Shown here: piece after piece, positions 21,944-34,525 of the stretch | How the letters are laid out: each line of letters opens with the position of its first letter | How positions within the stretch are numbered: position 1 is the stretch's first letter | Assembly: GCA_048013815.1 (NCBI GenBank) | Contig: CM106586.1 | Location: 16,926,001-16,990,000, forward strand | DNA length: 64,000 nt | Source: Setoptus koraiensis | Taxonomy: Eukaryota; Arthropoda | Direction: 5' to 3' | The notes under the pieces: model-generated | The model's input: the letters and a program-made list of their open reading frames with translations, nothing else | Told to the model about the DNA's origin: nothing | Databases searched by the model: none | Program-made: the position numbers and the translations under genes

Positions 21944-24900
21944 ATGAAATATTATCGCCTCAGAGTATTCAGTAAATCCAAATATAAATCTATCAAATAT
22001 TTAGAAATTTTAACACTACTGAATTGGACTTTTTCTCTACTGTTCCGGTGTCATTACTGTGAAGAGGAAATTACTAATTCAAACATAATCGCAACACCAT
22101 CGAAACCGCACCTCAAATTGAAAGAATTGCCTCAATTATATTCTGACTTTTGTCCATCATGCTCAACTTTAGGTAGGCAATAAAATATGCCTCTACTAAT
22201 AGTGACTAAAGCAAAGCAGAGTCTGAAAAAGATCTATCCTACCCATTCTTCAATCTGCTTGATAATATTTTCGTGTAATTTAATGAACAAGTATAGATTC
22301 TGGCCTCAAGAAGAGATGCTTCGAACATTTAGGCTGCACAATTGAATTGCCAACTTATTTCGGACCTAATTATCCGGAAAAGTTGAGCACAACATTCAGA
22401 ATGTTCAACAGAAACACGAATAGCACTTGTGTTAAAGCCATATACGATCCAGTAGAATATTGTATAGAGGATGATAGTAATGTGAGTGCTAAATTCAAAT
22501 CAAAGTTCTCGAAGAGTGCCTCGATGGAAGACAGCAACATCTCCATGTTTGATAACTATGTCCAATTATAAGTCTAATAACCAATCTAGTGTCAAACTTT
22601 TCCCTATGATTTAGATGATATAGCTTCGTATGATTTCAACAAGAGCCTGCGCACCGTCATATTGGTACCAGGTTATCTTACAGGTGACGAAACAGACTGG
22701 GTTGAGTCTACCAGATTGCATTGGCTTGCAATGGAGGATGTCAACATCATTGAGGTGTCGTGGAGCAGTGGAAATCATGGCATTTATTCTAAGGCAGTGG
22801 CAAATACACCAATAGTTGCAAGACAAATAACCCTTCTTTTACATTATCTAGCCCAGTTAAATGGACTAAATCTATATATTGAACTCGCTCCAAAAATATA
22901 TCTCGTAGGCCACTCTTTGGGTGCTCATATATCTGGTTTCGTCGGTCAAGATTTTCTAGGTCAAATAGGTCGTATAACCGGCTTAGATCCAGCTGGGCCA
23001 AGCTTTTGTTCATTAGATAACAATCAAAGATTGGACCCCAGCGACGCCAAGTATGTAGATGTGATTCACACAAACTCTGGCGGCCTAACAACCAGCCTCT
23101 CATATGGGATAACCTGTCCAGTTGGTCACGTGGATTATTATGCAAACGACGGTAGCCGACAACCAGGTAAATTTCCGCTGATATCACACTGCTACTTACT
23201 AACTTTGAATGTTACTTTGAATAACCCACAACCAGTTGCAATTGTTTGATTTCTCTTTTTTGATTTGGTTTTTGAATCGCCAACAACAGGATGCGAGGGG
23301 CTCGTATCAAATAGTATATGGGCTTGCTCGCACGGCAGATCATTTGAGTTATTTATGAATGTCATCCAGAGCACCCTTTACGATATTAAACCCCTGGCGT
23401 ACTATTGTGATAGCTATGATGACTTTTCAAATGGTGTCTGCCTGGGCCGAGAGGAATGCCTCACTGATGATCAAGACTTCAATTCGGCTGCCATAGACGG
23501 TTGCTCTGTTAGTCTCAACTTTATGCATCCGTTCAATGAGCTACCCATGAGTGTACCGGCCCCACCAAATAAATTGTTTTTCGCTACACAGGACGTGAAG
23601 CCTTTTTTCGGTGAGCATAATTTCTTTTCATTCTCTGCTAACATTTGGGCCCCTTTTTCTCGTTCTATTCTAATGTGTCGCATTCAAACTCGTTTTTGTT
23701 TCTCTAAGTCCATCAATATATGATAACTGTGAAAATATTGAACAGCCTGCACTATGAGACAGATTGTTTGAAGATCAAACTCAAATACACCATCGATAAA
23801 TATCCCGAAAGCCAAGCTGTCGATTATATAATACGGAACAACCATATGTATATACCATTTACGAGACAACATGTGCCTGAAAGTTCAGCAATTTATTTTC
23901 CCGAATCATTCAAGCTAAGCTGGTCGGAGGAGAAGTCTAGCTGGTTTAGTTATCTTACATGGTCCATAACGCCAAGGTTTATGAGTAGAAAATCGGGACA
24001 ATCAGACGGTTCCTCTTGTTCCTCCATTAGGCCCATTGATCTTATGATAGCGACCGAAGTTTCTTCTTTGTCCGCCAAACATCGGTGAGTTTATTCTGCC
24101 TAAAGAGGCTATTAGTAGACTATTATTACATTGCCACTAGATTACAAACACTGACCTTGACTTTCTCGATCTCGATGATTGATTGTGCTTTGTGCACACA
24201 AAAAAACAGTCAATTCAAAGCCTTCTATTCCATTTATAAAAGGAATTTAAGCTACTTCACAACACTGGTATCGAGTAGCGACAGTGTTAGGTTGAAGCCA
24301 AACAGTGACCTCACGCTGTACCTCAAAGGATTAATTGAAAGAAGAGTGTCCATCAAGAATAACAGCACTGATATCGACGATCTGTCGGCTCAAGCTGAAG
24401 TTGGGGCGAGCACGGATTCAAGTGATTGTAATAATGATAATAATGATATGGAATTTTTAGAAAATTCGCACGATTCCGAGGAAACTCGAGATCCCTTGAT
24501 AATGATTACCCCCATCTCAGATTCTGTGGATGCAAATGGAAGCCAAAATGGCGACACCGACAAAATGCTAGTGCCAAGCACATCGCCCACTACTGATTCT
24601 TCAGATCTATCAACGTTTAGTACCTCGAGTGCTGCTAATAAATCAAGCCAGTTGGATACAATAGCCATACATGAGTCTACAAGCGTTGCGGAACTTGGCA
24701 GTAGCGATGCAACAACAAACGATTTTCTCATGTTGAGAGAAGATAAAGAAGGATCTCATTGTTGTCAAGATGGAATCTATGTATTATTATTTTGTTCAAT
24801 GGTGCTTATACTGTCTGTGGGATTTATCCTGATCATTTTCATAAAGTCAAACTATAGATTGATGACATCAATGGCCAGAAATGATCTCCATAATAGAACT

Positions 24901-25101
24901 AACAATTCTCCAAGCAATAAGGGCACGTCTTGCCAACCAAATCATTTGTTTGGGACACATTCAACTGAGACATTCATTGAGATTGCGTCATGGCCCCGAA
25001 TTTCAGATGCTCACGAGTTGAGTGAAACAATGTCAACAACCACATTTCACTTGAACTCAAACACAAAAGATAACGAACTAGAGACAAACGCAACCAACTA
25101 A
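21944..25101 (+). CDS. Pancreatic-lipase-family lipase with a C-terminal membrane anchor
   Basis: Six exons fit in phase: 21944-22047 (uncertain, weak GTGTCA donor), 22316-22481, 22590-23166, 23290-23610, 23709-24084 and 24141-25101, giving about 834 residues. Residues 15-34 look like a signal peptide or anchor, followed by the family motif RCFEHLGC. The alpha/beta-hydrolase core has the triad Ser199 (GHSLGAH), Asp223 (GLDPAGP) and His297 (CSHGRSFE). The 24-residue Ser-Asp spacing equals that of pancreatic lipase. After FFATQDVKPFF a beta-rich region starting HQYMITVKIL matches the position of the PLAT domain. Such enzymes hydrolyse triglycerides or phospholipids outside the cell. Unusually, a Ser/Asp/Thr-rich linker and one membrane helix (YVLLFCSMVLILSVGFILII, residues about 725-748) follow, with a short tail. 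Substrate is unknown. Confidence 0.85.
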
Positions 25102-25164
25102 TTATACACCAATTATTTGTTACATGTTAAAAATAGCTGGTTACACAAGCGCAACAGTTCGCAA

Positions 25165-25170
25165 AATAAA
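25165..25170 (+). terminator. Polyadenylation signal of the lipase gene
   Basis: AATAAA 64 nt past the lipase stop codon, before the oppositely directed SASH gene. Confidence 0.6.
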
Positions 25171-25235
25171 CTCCATAGATCTGGCGTAACAAACACATCG
25201 TTGGGATAATAGTTTGCTTAAATCTGTACATGCTA

Positions 25236-25241
25236 TTTATT
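25236..25241 (-). terminator. Polyadenylation signal of the SASH gene
   Basis: AATAAA on the minus strand only 22 nt past the SASH stop codon. With the lipase signal this makes a compact tail-to-tail arrangement with 161 bp between the stop codons. Confidence 0.5.
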
Positions 25242-25262
25242 GATTTTCGACTTTTCGCTTAA

Positions 25263-28200
25263 TCATCCAAAAAAGTTTGTCAGATCAAAACGAAGATCGT
25301 AAGCGCTTTTTGAATTAGTTTTGGCGCTCATAAGCGATCGAGTGGACATTCGCGATGCATTCCGGGAGTTTGGCCGAGTCTTTGAGATGGCCATCGGCAC
25401 AGAATGATCATTGTGATCCGCTTCCTCATCACCGGCCAACAAAAAGGCTTCCTCTTGGCCGGGCATACAATGAAATAATCCATTGCTGCCACTAGTGAGA
25501 CCACCTGTAGACATCATGTCATAATGGATAGACATGGGCCTGACTAGATGGGAATGTTGTTGTGTTCGTTGCAACTCGGATGGACACTTGTATATTGCGT
25601 TGTCTTCAATATGGTCTCCCTTTTGTTGCTGGTGTTGTTCATGATTAAAATAGCCGTACTTGTCAGCATGGTCAAATTGATCCATTCTCGTTCCAGTTAG
25701 TTTACTGTCGTTCGTCATCCAAAATAACTGTTTACCGTCCAGGTAATCAGGAGAAGCTGCTGAATAGCGGCTCATCTTTTCACCAACCAGTCTACTTTGT
25801 ACACTTCGGATGTGTTCTAAATCGTTTGATTCGGCAAGCTGTCGCTGTTGTTGTTGCTGATGTTGTTGCAGATCAGCATGAGCATTGTTGTTGTGATGCC
25901 TTCGTTGTCCATCTTTCATTCCATGGTGCATGTTGTAAATGCTACTGTTGTGGTCGTTAGTTGAACTCGCTGGAGATGCACGATTTTCACGATCTGACGA
26001 GCTAATCTCAACTGATGCCTGTGCTGGCTTCTTTGGAGCAGTAATTGTATGCAAACGATTCTCTCTATGCTGTCGATTACCATAATGATCAGCAGTCCTG
26101 GTTGCGGCAAGTTTCTTGAGGAGCTTATCCATAATGGTAATGGTGGATGATTTATCCACGGATTCAGTATTTGTTGGGTCATTCATTCCTCGTTGATGAT
26201 TTGATTTGAATTCATTGTGGTCTCTAATAGACAAACTATTTACGGCCCTATGATTGTTGGCATTCTGTTTTGATGAAGAAGAAATAAATGAAAACATAAT
26301 GAGAATTTTTATATTTTTGGCTAATCGCAAAAGAAATTTTACCTTCCAAAAACTATTAATACGATACTCACTGAATGGCTGGCACTTTCCAACATGTAAC
26401 CACGATCCATTGCGGCTTCAACTGGGCCATCAATCGCAAGTTTATTCCTCTGTGTCAACGAAGACGATGACGAGCATCTCATCAAGATATCATCATCATT
26501 CTCTTGCTGATAGTTGCTTAAATTAACATAGATTGGCTCCTCTCTAGATTTCTTTTTACCATTATTGTCGTTGAGTGTCATACTAGTTTGTTTCATGTTT
26601 TGATGAATGCGATGCTGTTGTCGTTGTTGTGACTCAATCAATTGCTTGTGTCGTCTCTGGAAATCAAGCTTTGCAGCTCTAGAGGCCTGCCGGACAATAT
26701 GGGCCGCAATCATCAGTCTGCGTTGATGTTCCTCATTAGATATGCCCAGTTCTTTCAGAATGCGAACATCTTTTATTTGTCCAAATGAGTCTAGATCATG
26801 AAACCCGTTAAGGGTGAGAGTGGTGAAATATTGTTGCGCTACATTGTCTTCGTCGTTAGAAATAGCACCATCGTCGTCGGTATCATTGGCCAAACCGATG
26901 GCCATCAACAAATGCTCTAAACTTGTCCAATCTTGTTCTCTATCATCGTTGTGTCTTGTTTCTGTGTGACTAGTTATGGAATTAGTATCGCCCTCATGAC
27001 TTTTATCAGCGGCTGTAGTGTCATTTGATTTTATGACTAATTTTGTAACGTACATATCTGACTCAATTGTGGCACAATCATTGATATTGCCTGCAGCATT
27101 ATTTGTCGATCTTACACTTGTGCTGGTATCTAGATTACTGTGACCGGATTTACAAGCGTCCATTTCAGCTTTGTTGTTGTTGGAATCTTCTAATTGCACC
27201 ACATTGATAAATTTGAAATGACCAACTCGTTCATGGCACATACCGATCCAAGTGCCGGACTCATGCCTGGCCAGTATGTCAATTATGTCACCTTTCTTGA
27301 AGACCAGAGCTTCGCGATCATAAGCACAAGCGTCACAATCCACGATTGCACGAGCCTGTCCTATTATCTTCAATTTTCCATTGAAATCTGTGCCAGATTT
27401 CCTGTAGATGCTCTGTTGTCGTTTTAGTTTGCTAGTGGTAGTGGTGCTGGCGGCAGCAGTGGAATATATTGAAGAGGGCTTCGAAAAGAACACTGACACA
27501 TCTTCGTCTTCTTGGCTGGACGACGAGCAAGAAGAAGAGGAAAACATTGAATAAGAGATCTTCGATGATGGTGTAACCGGCCCATTGTCGCGCCCATGCA
27601 ATTGCATTGCATGATTCTTCACTATTGGCGACGCTTTGTTTATCACTTTCTCTACTTGTTGGCAGCGGCTGGCTCCCTCCGAATAAGAGGTCCTGTAAAC
27701 GGCCATTGGTGGACTTGATGACGACAAATCATCGGATTGATTCAGTTGGGAACAACTGAGACCAGAATCGCTAGCACTGGGCAGACTTTCGTCAGAGTAT
27801 TTACTTAACCTCAGAGGGCTAATAGTGCAACTAGCGATGTCAACCAGGTTGGCCCTCTGATTCTGCTGATGATCTGCAATTTGACCCGATGGCTGATGCA
27901 ATGTATAATTCTTTAGATAGAGATCGTCGTTATTGGTGTTATTTTTGCGACTATTTTCATTGTGCACGAAATTGATTTTTTTCTTTCTCGTTATGGTGAG
28001 AAAGCCATTCAATATGGATTTACTATTGCTCTTTCTGTCATCCAGCTCTGCCGAGGGTGGCTGTATGTAAAGAGACTTTCTATTTAATGATAATCGACTA
28101 GCCGACCACAAATTGTGTACAGATTTCGAAGTCAATGTTCTTGACTTTTTGTCATTGCTGAAACTTGTCCCCCCATCGTTGGCCACATTCATCAGCTGCT

Positions 28201-29713
28201 GCCGCTGATGATAAGCTCCATCGTCGTATTGATCCGATACAACATGACTAGAGATGGATTTTTGTAACTTTGATGATTGTTCGTCATTTATGTTGTTTGT
28301 TGACCTGGCCGATTGTTGCTTGCTGCTGCTGCTGTTATTGTTGCTGGTTAATTTATTTTTAAATCTCGCAAACAGCGATAATTTAGCGCCACTACTTTCT
28401 TTTCTTCTAACACTCTTCTTGCTATCGGAGATCTTCTTGGTCTGCAGCACTTGGTCTTGATGCTCGATCGATGACAATCCATAAAAAACCTGCTGATCGG
28501 CCATTCTTCCAGCTCGTCCTCTAGATTTTTGTGACACAATTTCTGATTGATAATTTCTGAAATTGTTGCTATTTTCGAGCTCGTCTTCATAGTAATTGAT
28601 CAGCTCGTCGCGATCGTCAGCATCGTCGTTATCACAGGGTCGAAAATTCAAATAGCTTAATTTGTTAATATCCAAACTACTGCCGCTAGTGCTACTACAA
28701 CTGGAGTTGCCTATTAGATTTAAACAACTATCGCAGGCATCAACTAGATGTTTTTTATCACAACGATTGCACGACTGTTGCTGCTGCTGCGAGGAAACTA
28801 TTCGATTATTAGAAGCAATGCTGTTAGTTAGCTCATTCACCTGTCGATTGCAGCTTAAATTGCAATCATTATTTTGCTGCTTAAGTTGTCTGATTAAACT
28901 GAATTCATGGTCGTCATTTTCGATAAACTTTGCAGCAATCTTATTGTAGTTTAAAGAGGCTCTTCGTTGCCCGTCTAGCAGTCTGACTAATGGATGCAAG
29001 GATGCTGCTGTTACTTTTTCCTGTTGTTTGTCTATGCCAAAAATAGGGAAGTAACGATTTTGTTGATCACCAACTTTATCGTCATCTTCGTATTCATTCA
29101 AGGCAACTTGTGGGCTGCTTATGGCATCTATATCAGGCTTACTCTCACCTTCGTTTTGTTGCCGGATTATGCTATCTGAATAATTTACTTGTTTGTTATT
29201 ATTTAATTGTTGCTGTTGTATGTTGTTGTTTTTGCTAATGTGGCCGCCAACTTGCAGCCTTTTGCCTTGAGTGATGGTGGCGCTGGTGGTTGTGGCGCTA
29301 TCAACGGCGAAAGGTCGATTGGTCGTTTGTTGGCGTACATCTGACTGAGACCGAGTTTCAGGTGATCTTAGTAACGTCGCTGTTGAATGACGCCGACTGC
29401 AACTCGAGTGTGAATTGGACTGAGAATGAGAAAAACACGAAGAAGTTGCGGTGATGGAAAAAGTATTCTTAGTGTTCGCGCTGCCGCCGCTGCTGCTGCT
29501 GTTGTTGTTGTCGCTGTCGTTGTTGCCGTTGTTGTTGCTGTCGTTGTTGCTGTCGTTGTTGCTGTCGGTCAGTGCCGTTTCGTTTGATATAATCCCAACT
29601 CCACCCACTTGTTTAGTTGCCGGCGAGCTAGCAGCAAAGCGGTTGTTTGAATCTTTGATGCAACAAGTGGTTTTGGTATCTTCGCCAGCACAAGAGTCAC
29701 CCTGCTGTTGCTC

Positions 29714-29760
<47 letters not shown>

Positions 29761-32700
29761 GCTGCTGATTTAAATAAAAGTGACCAATGTCATTATTTGC
29801 GACATTGTCTAACATTTGCTGCTCCTTTTGATGTTTCTCAATGGCATGCTCGCCGATTCCAAAGCTCGCCAGTAGCTGTTGGCTCTTGCTTGTGTCTTCT
29901 TTGTCTTTGTGAATATCTTTGCAAATATCGTTCATTATCTGACTTTTGTTGCGAAAGCAGCCCGACTCCTCCTTAGAATGGTCGCTGGAATGGTCGACAC
30001 TACAAGCGACTAGTGTGGCTACCTTTTCTTTGCTCTGCTGTTGTTGTCGTTGACCGCAAGCTGAAGAGGCAACGCTCGCCGACCGTTGCTCATTACAATT
30101 GCCAACAAACCAGTCGTCATCTACTCGCACAGATTGTTCAGTATTGCATAACAATAAATTTGCTTGGCGTGTTGTGTAAGTGTCAGTGTCGTACATTGAT
30201 GACGGTTTGACAAGTGAATTTAGCTGCTGCTGCCGCTGCTGCTGTTCATCAGCTGTCGTCTTGTTGTCGTCGTCATATCTAACCTCATTTTGACCATGAA
30301 TTATTTTGATCACTTTATGGCGATCATCTTTGCGCTGAGCGTGGCTGTTTTTGCAACTGTCAAACTCATTAACCGGCTGCTTTGACGATTCAACACGGAT
30401 CAGTATTGTGGCCATTTTGTTAGCGTTGCTAATTGAGCTGGTGCTGCTGCTGCTGCTGTTGTCGTCGCTGTCCTGTTGTTGCTGCTCAAAGGCAATGGCC
30501 TCTCTAAGGTGTTTCACATTTGTACTACTAACCATGGTTCTGTCTTGACTAACAAGCCACTTGTCGTCTATGTCACTGTTGGTGCCTTGGCTGTCGCTGG
30601 CCGGCTGTGATTGCGCTGGCACCCTTTCAGGCGAGCTAGTTTGTTGTAGTAGCCGAGTGTCCGTTGTTGCGGTTTCATTATTTAGATTTTCATTATTACT
30701 ATTGCTGCGATTATTTAGATTATCATCATTTTGAACGGCCGAGTTAAATGGTTGTGGCTGATAGTATTTGTTGGTTGCATCAAGCAATAACTGGTGCTGG
30801 TCGTCGCATGCAAGATTGTTGCCAACGCCACCGTCAAATCCATTCGTCCATTGCTGTTGGCTTGGCGCTGCTGTTGTTGTGGCTGCTGATTCTAATAATT
30901 TGTATTTCCTATTGAATAAAATGATTGCTCTGTCATCATTTGCATTTGTGTCATCATCGCGGTCGTCATGATCGTGGCGGCGGTCATTAGTGGCGCCTAT
31001 AATAGAGCTGGCGCGTTTAATTGTCGATTGTGAGCCATGACTGGGTGTAGCTGCTATTTCACTTCCACTTGTCGCGAGTTCATTACGCTGGCCGTTCTGC
31101 ATTATTGCCTCTGAATGAAGCTGCAAAATGTGGTCGCTGTTGTCGTTGTTGTTGGCGTTGTTGTTGGCGTTGTTGCTGCTGCCGGCCAATGTCGTATGCG
31201 GCGACTGACCGTCGCCCGATCGGGCCGATTCACTTTTCTTCGCCAGCTCCTCCGACCTGGCCTGTTGCTGTTGTTGTTGTTGCTGTTGTTGCTGCTGCTG
31301 TTGTTGTTGTGTGGCCCGATCGAGATCCAGATTTTGCAACCGCTCCACTGTCTCATCATTGTCCATCATTGTCACTGGCTGCTCCTGCCCAGGCGACTGC
31401 ACCTCCGCGTTTGTTGTTGGCATTGTCGAGTGGCGACCTCTCGTTTCCCTTGAATTGCTCTCGTCCAGCTCTTGTATGGCTGATATTGGATCGAACACAA
31501 TTAAATCTCTGTCATTTTGCATTGATGTCCTGCAACTATCCCCATTCAGGTTTGCACACATTACGGCGCTATTATTTGGCCTATTATCAGCGTTTAAGCA
31601 ATTAATTGTCGTGCCTTCTCGCTCGCTTGTTGTGTCTTGTTGCGGGCCGCCAATTGCAGCTTGCAGCCTCTCATGACTGATTGCACCACCTGTAATATTA
31701 ATTGCCCTGTTACAACAGCCAACATTATTATTAATATTTTGTTGCAAAAATTCCGATTCTCTGGCAGGATTTTCATTTTTTTCATTTTTTTCATTAGTGC
31801 CACCAAGCAACGTATTGTTGTTGTCGCAATTGTTGTCCAATTGTTGCGCCGTGTGCGCCTGTTGGGCGCCGTTATGGCCGCCCGCACCAGTTTTGGTTGG
31901 TTGTGCACAGTCGCTGCCGTTGGCACAACGCGCGCCCGTCAGGCAGTTATAATTGGCAGATTTGCGTAAGGGCGCGCCTGGTTTTAGCGCCGCCAAGCCC
32001 GCCGTCAACTGCGCTCGCTGCCGTGCGCTATCTGCTTGCGCCTCGCATGCGTGCCGCTCTCCTGTGCACCCAATTGTGTCTTTGGCCGGGCGCTGTTCCG
32101 CACTGTGCGCAACAACAACAGGCCGACCAAAGTCACCGCCATATAACAAGTGACTTTGAGCAGCCAGTTTTGGCTCGCTCAGGCACCGATTCAATTGGAC
32201 AAACTGCGAATTCAGTACCACCCTCGAACTCACCCGATCCTCCCTGCCCGCCAACAGAATGCCCAGAGTGCCCGTTGAAATGTCCGCCGGCCCGGCCGCC
32301 CGTCCGGTGCCCGTCGCAATGTCCGCGCACGCTCGTTGGGCCTGCGGTCGCTTGGCCCTGCGAGGCGGCGGCCTGACAAGCGGGTCGCTGGGCGCGTCCG
32401 TGCCCGCTTGGCGGCTCACAAACCGGGCACCGTCGGGCACGTTGTTGTTGTCTGGCGACTCTCTTTCCATTGTGTCGCGGGCTTCGTAATTGGGCAGATC
32501 AGGATGCTCAGCGGCAACGGGTAGCCGGTGCTCGGGTTGCCGCGCCGCATCCCCGGCTGCGCCGCACGCAAGCATGTTGTCCGCGGCGCTCGTCGCGCGG
32601 TCACAGTCCGAGCGGCTCGCGGGGGCGCCCTTGCGGCCGCTGTCCCGCCGGTTAGAGGAGCGACTTATTTCGCCCGAGCGAATAATAGAGAGCTGGCCAA

Positions 32701-33223
32701 TATCCTTTTCATCGTGACAGCGAGCGGCCACTCGTTGTTGCTCGGCCGCGATGGCCGCGTCCAGTCCGTCGCGAATGATTTTCAGCTTCTTTTCTCGATC
32801 GATCATCTCCTGTTGTGTTCTGTCTCGCCGGCTGTTTCGCATTTCGTACCTGGCCCACGGCCACTGCAATTGGCGGCTGGCGCTTCCATCAAGCCTCTCA
32901 TTAGCTCTGTTGTTGGCAGCGCTGGGCGTCGGGTTGGCCGGCAAGTCAACCTTGGACTTGGCGCTCGATTCGTTTTGCCGGTCGCTCAAGCGGTTGCATG
33001 GGCCGCCCGATCGGGGCGCCAAGACACTGTGGTTGTTTGCGCTGCACGCTGGCGCTATTTGCATATCGGCGGCCCGCTGCAAATCGAATGGCGAGACGTG
33101 CTTTTCATAGCCGGCGCACTGTTGTTCGCAGTCGCAATCAACGGGCGGCAAACAAAAGTCCGGCTTCTCTGGCCAAGCGAGTTGTTGCAATGTTGTTGTT
33201 GCTGTTGTTGCTGTTTTTGTTGT

Positions 33224-33255
<32 letters not shown>

Positions 33256-34525
33256 GCGTTGTTGTTGCTGTTACCGGAGCTGCCGTTGCGCAATCGTTGC
33301 AACGCCTGTCGTGTTTTGTTGTGCCTAATTGATGTGAGCCGGCCGGTGCTGTTAGTTGTATCACTGGTTTGCATCTTTTTGACTTTGACTCATTACCTGT
33401 AATAGTATTGTATTTGTGTGTATCGAGATCGTGCATCGACATTGTTGCCTCGTCGTTGTCATCATGCTGGCTATCATCTAATTTGTTGCTCTGTTGCCGC
33501 CGCTCGCCCGTAATGATGTCACGATATCTGTTATCAGCAACAATGGCTCGTTTGCCTTTATCTGATTTGGGCTTGTTCTTGTCATTCAATTTGGTCGCCA
33601 CTCTATTCTTCTTTTCGACCCCGATGTTGCCCTCGAAGCGTTCCGATCTATTCAAATCGTTGCTGCTGCCGCCGCTGTCATTCTCTCTGGCCATTTTGGT
33701 CACTGTTTGCCTAATTGGGCCACCACTGTCGCCTTGGCCACTGTTGGCCCTTGTTTGCCTTTTACATTTTAATTTAAGAAGCCAGTTATAGGGTGAAGAT
33801 GACGCACAGGAATCGTTGTTGTTGTTGTTGTTGTTGTTGTCGTTGTTGCTGCTGTTGTTGTTGTTGCTGGTGTTGTTGTTGCTGGCGTTGTTGCTGTTGC
33901 TGGTGTTGCTGGCTGCCCGCTTGGCGCTCGAGTTCATTCTCGGGATCCACGATCTCTTTGTTGTTGTTGTTGTTGTTGTTGTTTGTTCTTCTTGCTCGGT
34001 CTGGTGCAAGTCGATCATGTTGTTATTATCGGCCGCATTATCTGTGTATCTGTGACGATGCTGATGAATCATTGTCTTGGATCGTTTGAGCTTTGTTTCG
34101 CTGCAGGGGGCATCGGCATGGTCCAACTGGTGCCGTTGCTGTTCATTGTTCAATAATTTAAGAGCGGCCCCCATTTTCTGGTTCAATCTAACGGATTTTG
34201 ATCGCATTGCCCAGTTTGTCGCCGCTTGTTGTTGCTGGTGCTGTTGCTGTCGATTGCTGTTTGCCATCGCTATCAATTCGACGTAATGTTTGCCTCTGTC
34301 TGCGTACAACAGACTATGCTGAGCATGTTGTTGACTGTTTTCGAAACAAAATCTGCCCAAATCCGCCGGCCGAAGCTGGGCCTGCTGCTGGCCATAATAA
34401 GTTAGTCGCGCTGGCATGTCTCTCGACAAGTGATGAATATTGTAATCTAAATAGTTCATGGCGATGGTTCGTTGGTAAGTGTCTACGCAATCACACAAAC
34501 AAACGGACACATTCTCTGTGTGCAT
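25263..34525 (-). CDS. SASH1: SASH/SLY-family adaptor with SH3 and SAM domains, very large
   Basis: One coding exon of about 8.15 kb (34525 or 34459 to 26372, donor GTGAGT, phase 0) joins a 1 kb last exon (26264-25263) for about 3,050 residues. Near residues 2388-2455 is an SH3 domain of SLY/SASH type (KKGDIIDILARHESGTWIGM then VGHFKFINV). Near 2525-2612 is a SAM domain (LTLNGFHDLDSFGQIKDV, ILKELGIS). This SH3-SAM order and spelling are diagnostic of the SASH1/SASH3 family, scaffolds in receptor and actin-linked signalling. The preceding 2,300 residues are mostly Gln, Asn, Ser and His low complexity, with a 19-Gln run. I prefer the ATG at 34459 (context ATCGCC) but 34525 is in frame. Upstream exons may be missing. 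Confidence 0.85.
29701..29768 (-). repeat. CAA/CAG repeat coding polyglutamine in the SASH gene
   Basis: A nearly pure CAA run on the minus strand encodes 19 consecutive Gln, interrupted by one Glu and followed by three more. It is the longest of several Gln/Asn tracts in this exon. A CAA-rich spelling is less slippage-prone than pure CAG. Confidence 0.9.

Noticed and set aside
33793-34089. Cys- and Leu-rich plus-strand frames across 28-34 kb
   Set aside because: They are shadows of the Gln/Asn triplet repeats of the SASH gene, read on the opposite strand (GTT, TGT and TTG runs).
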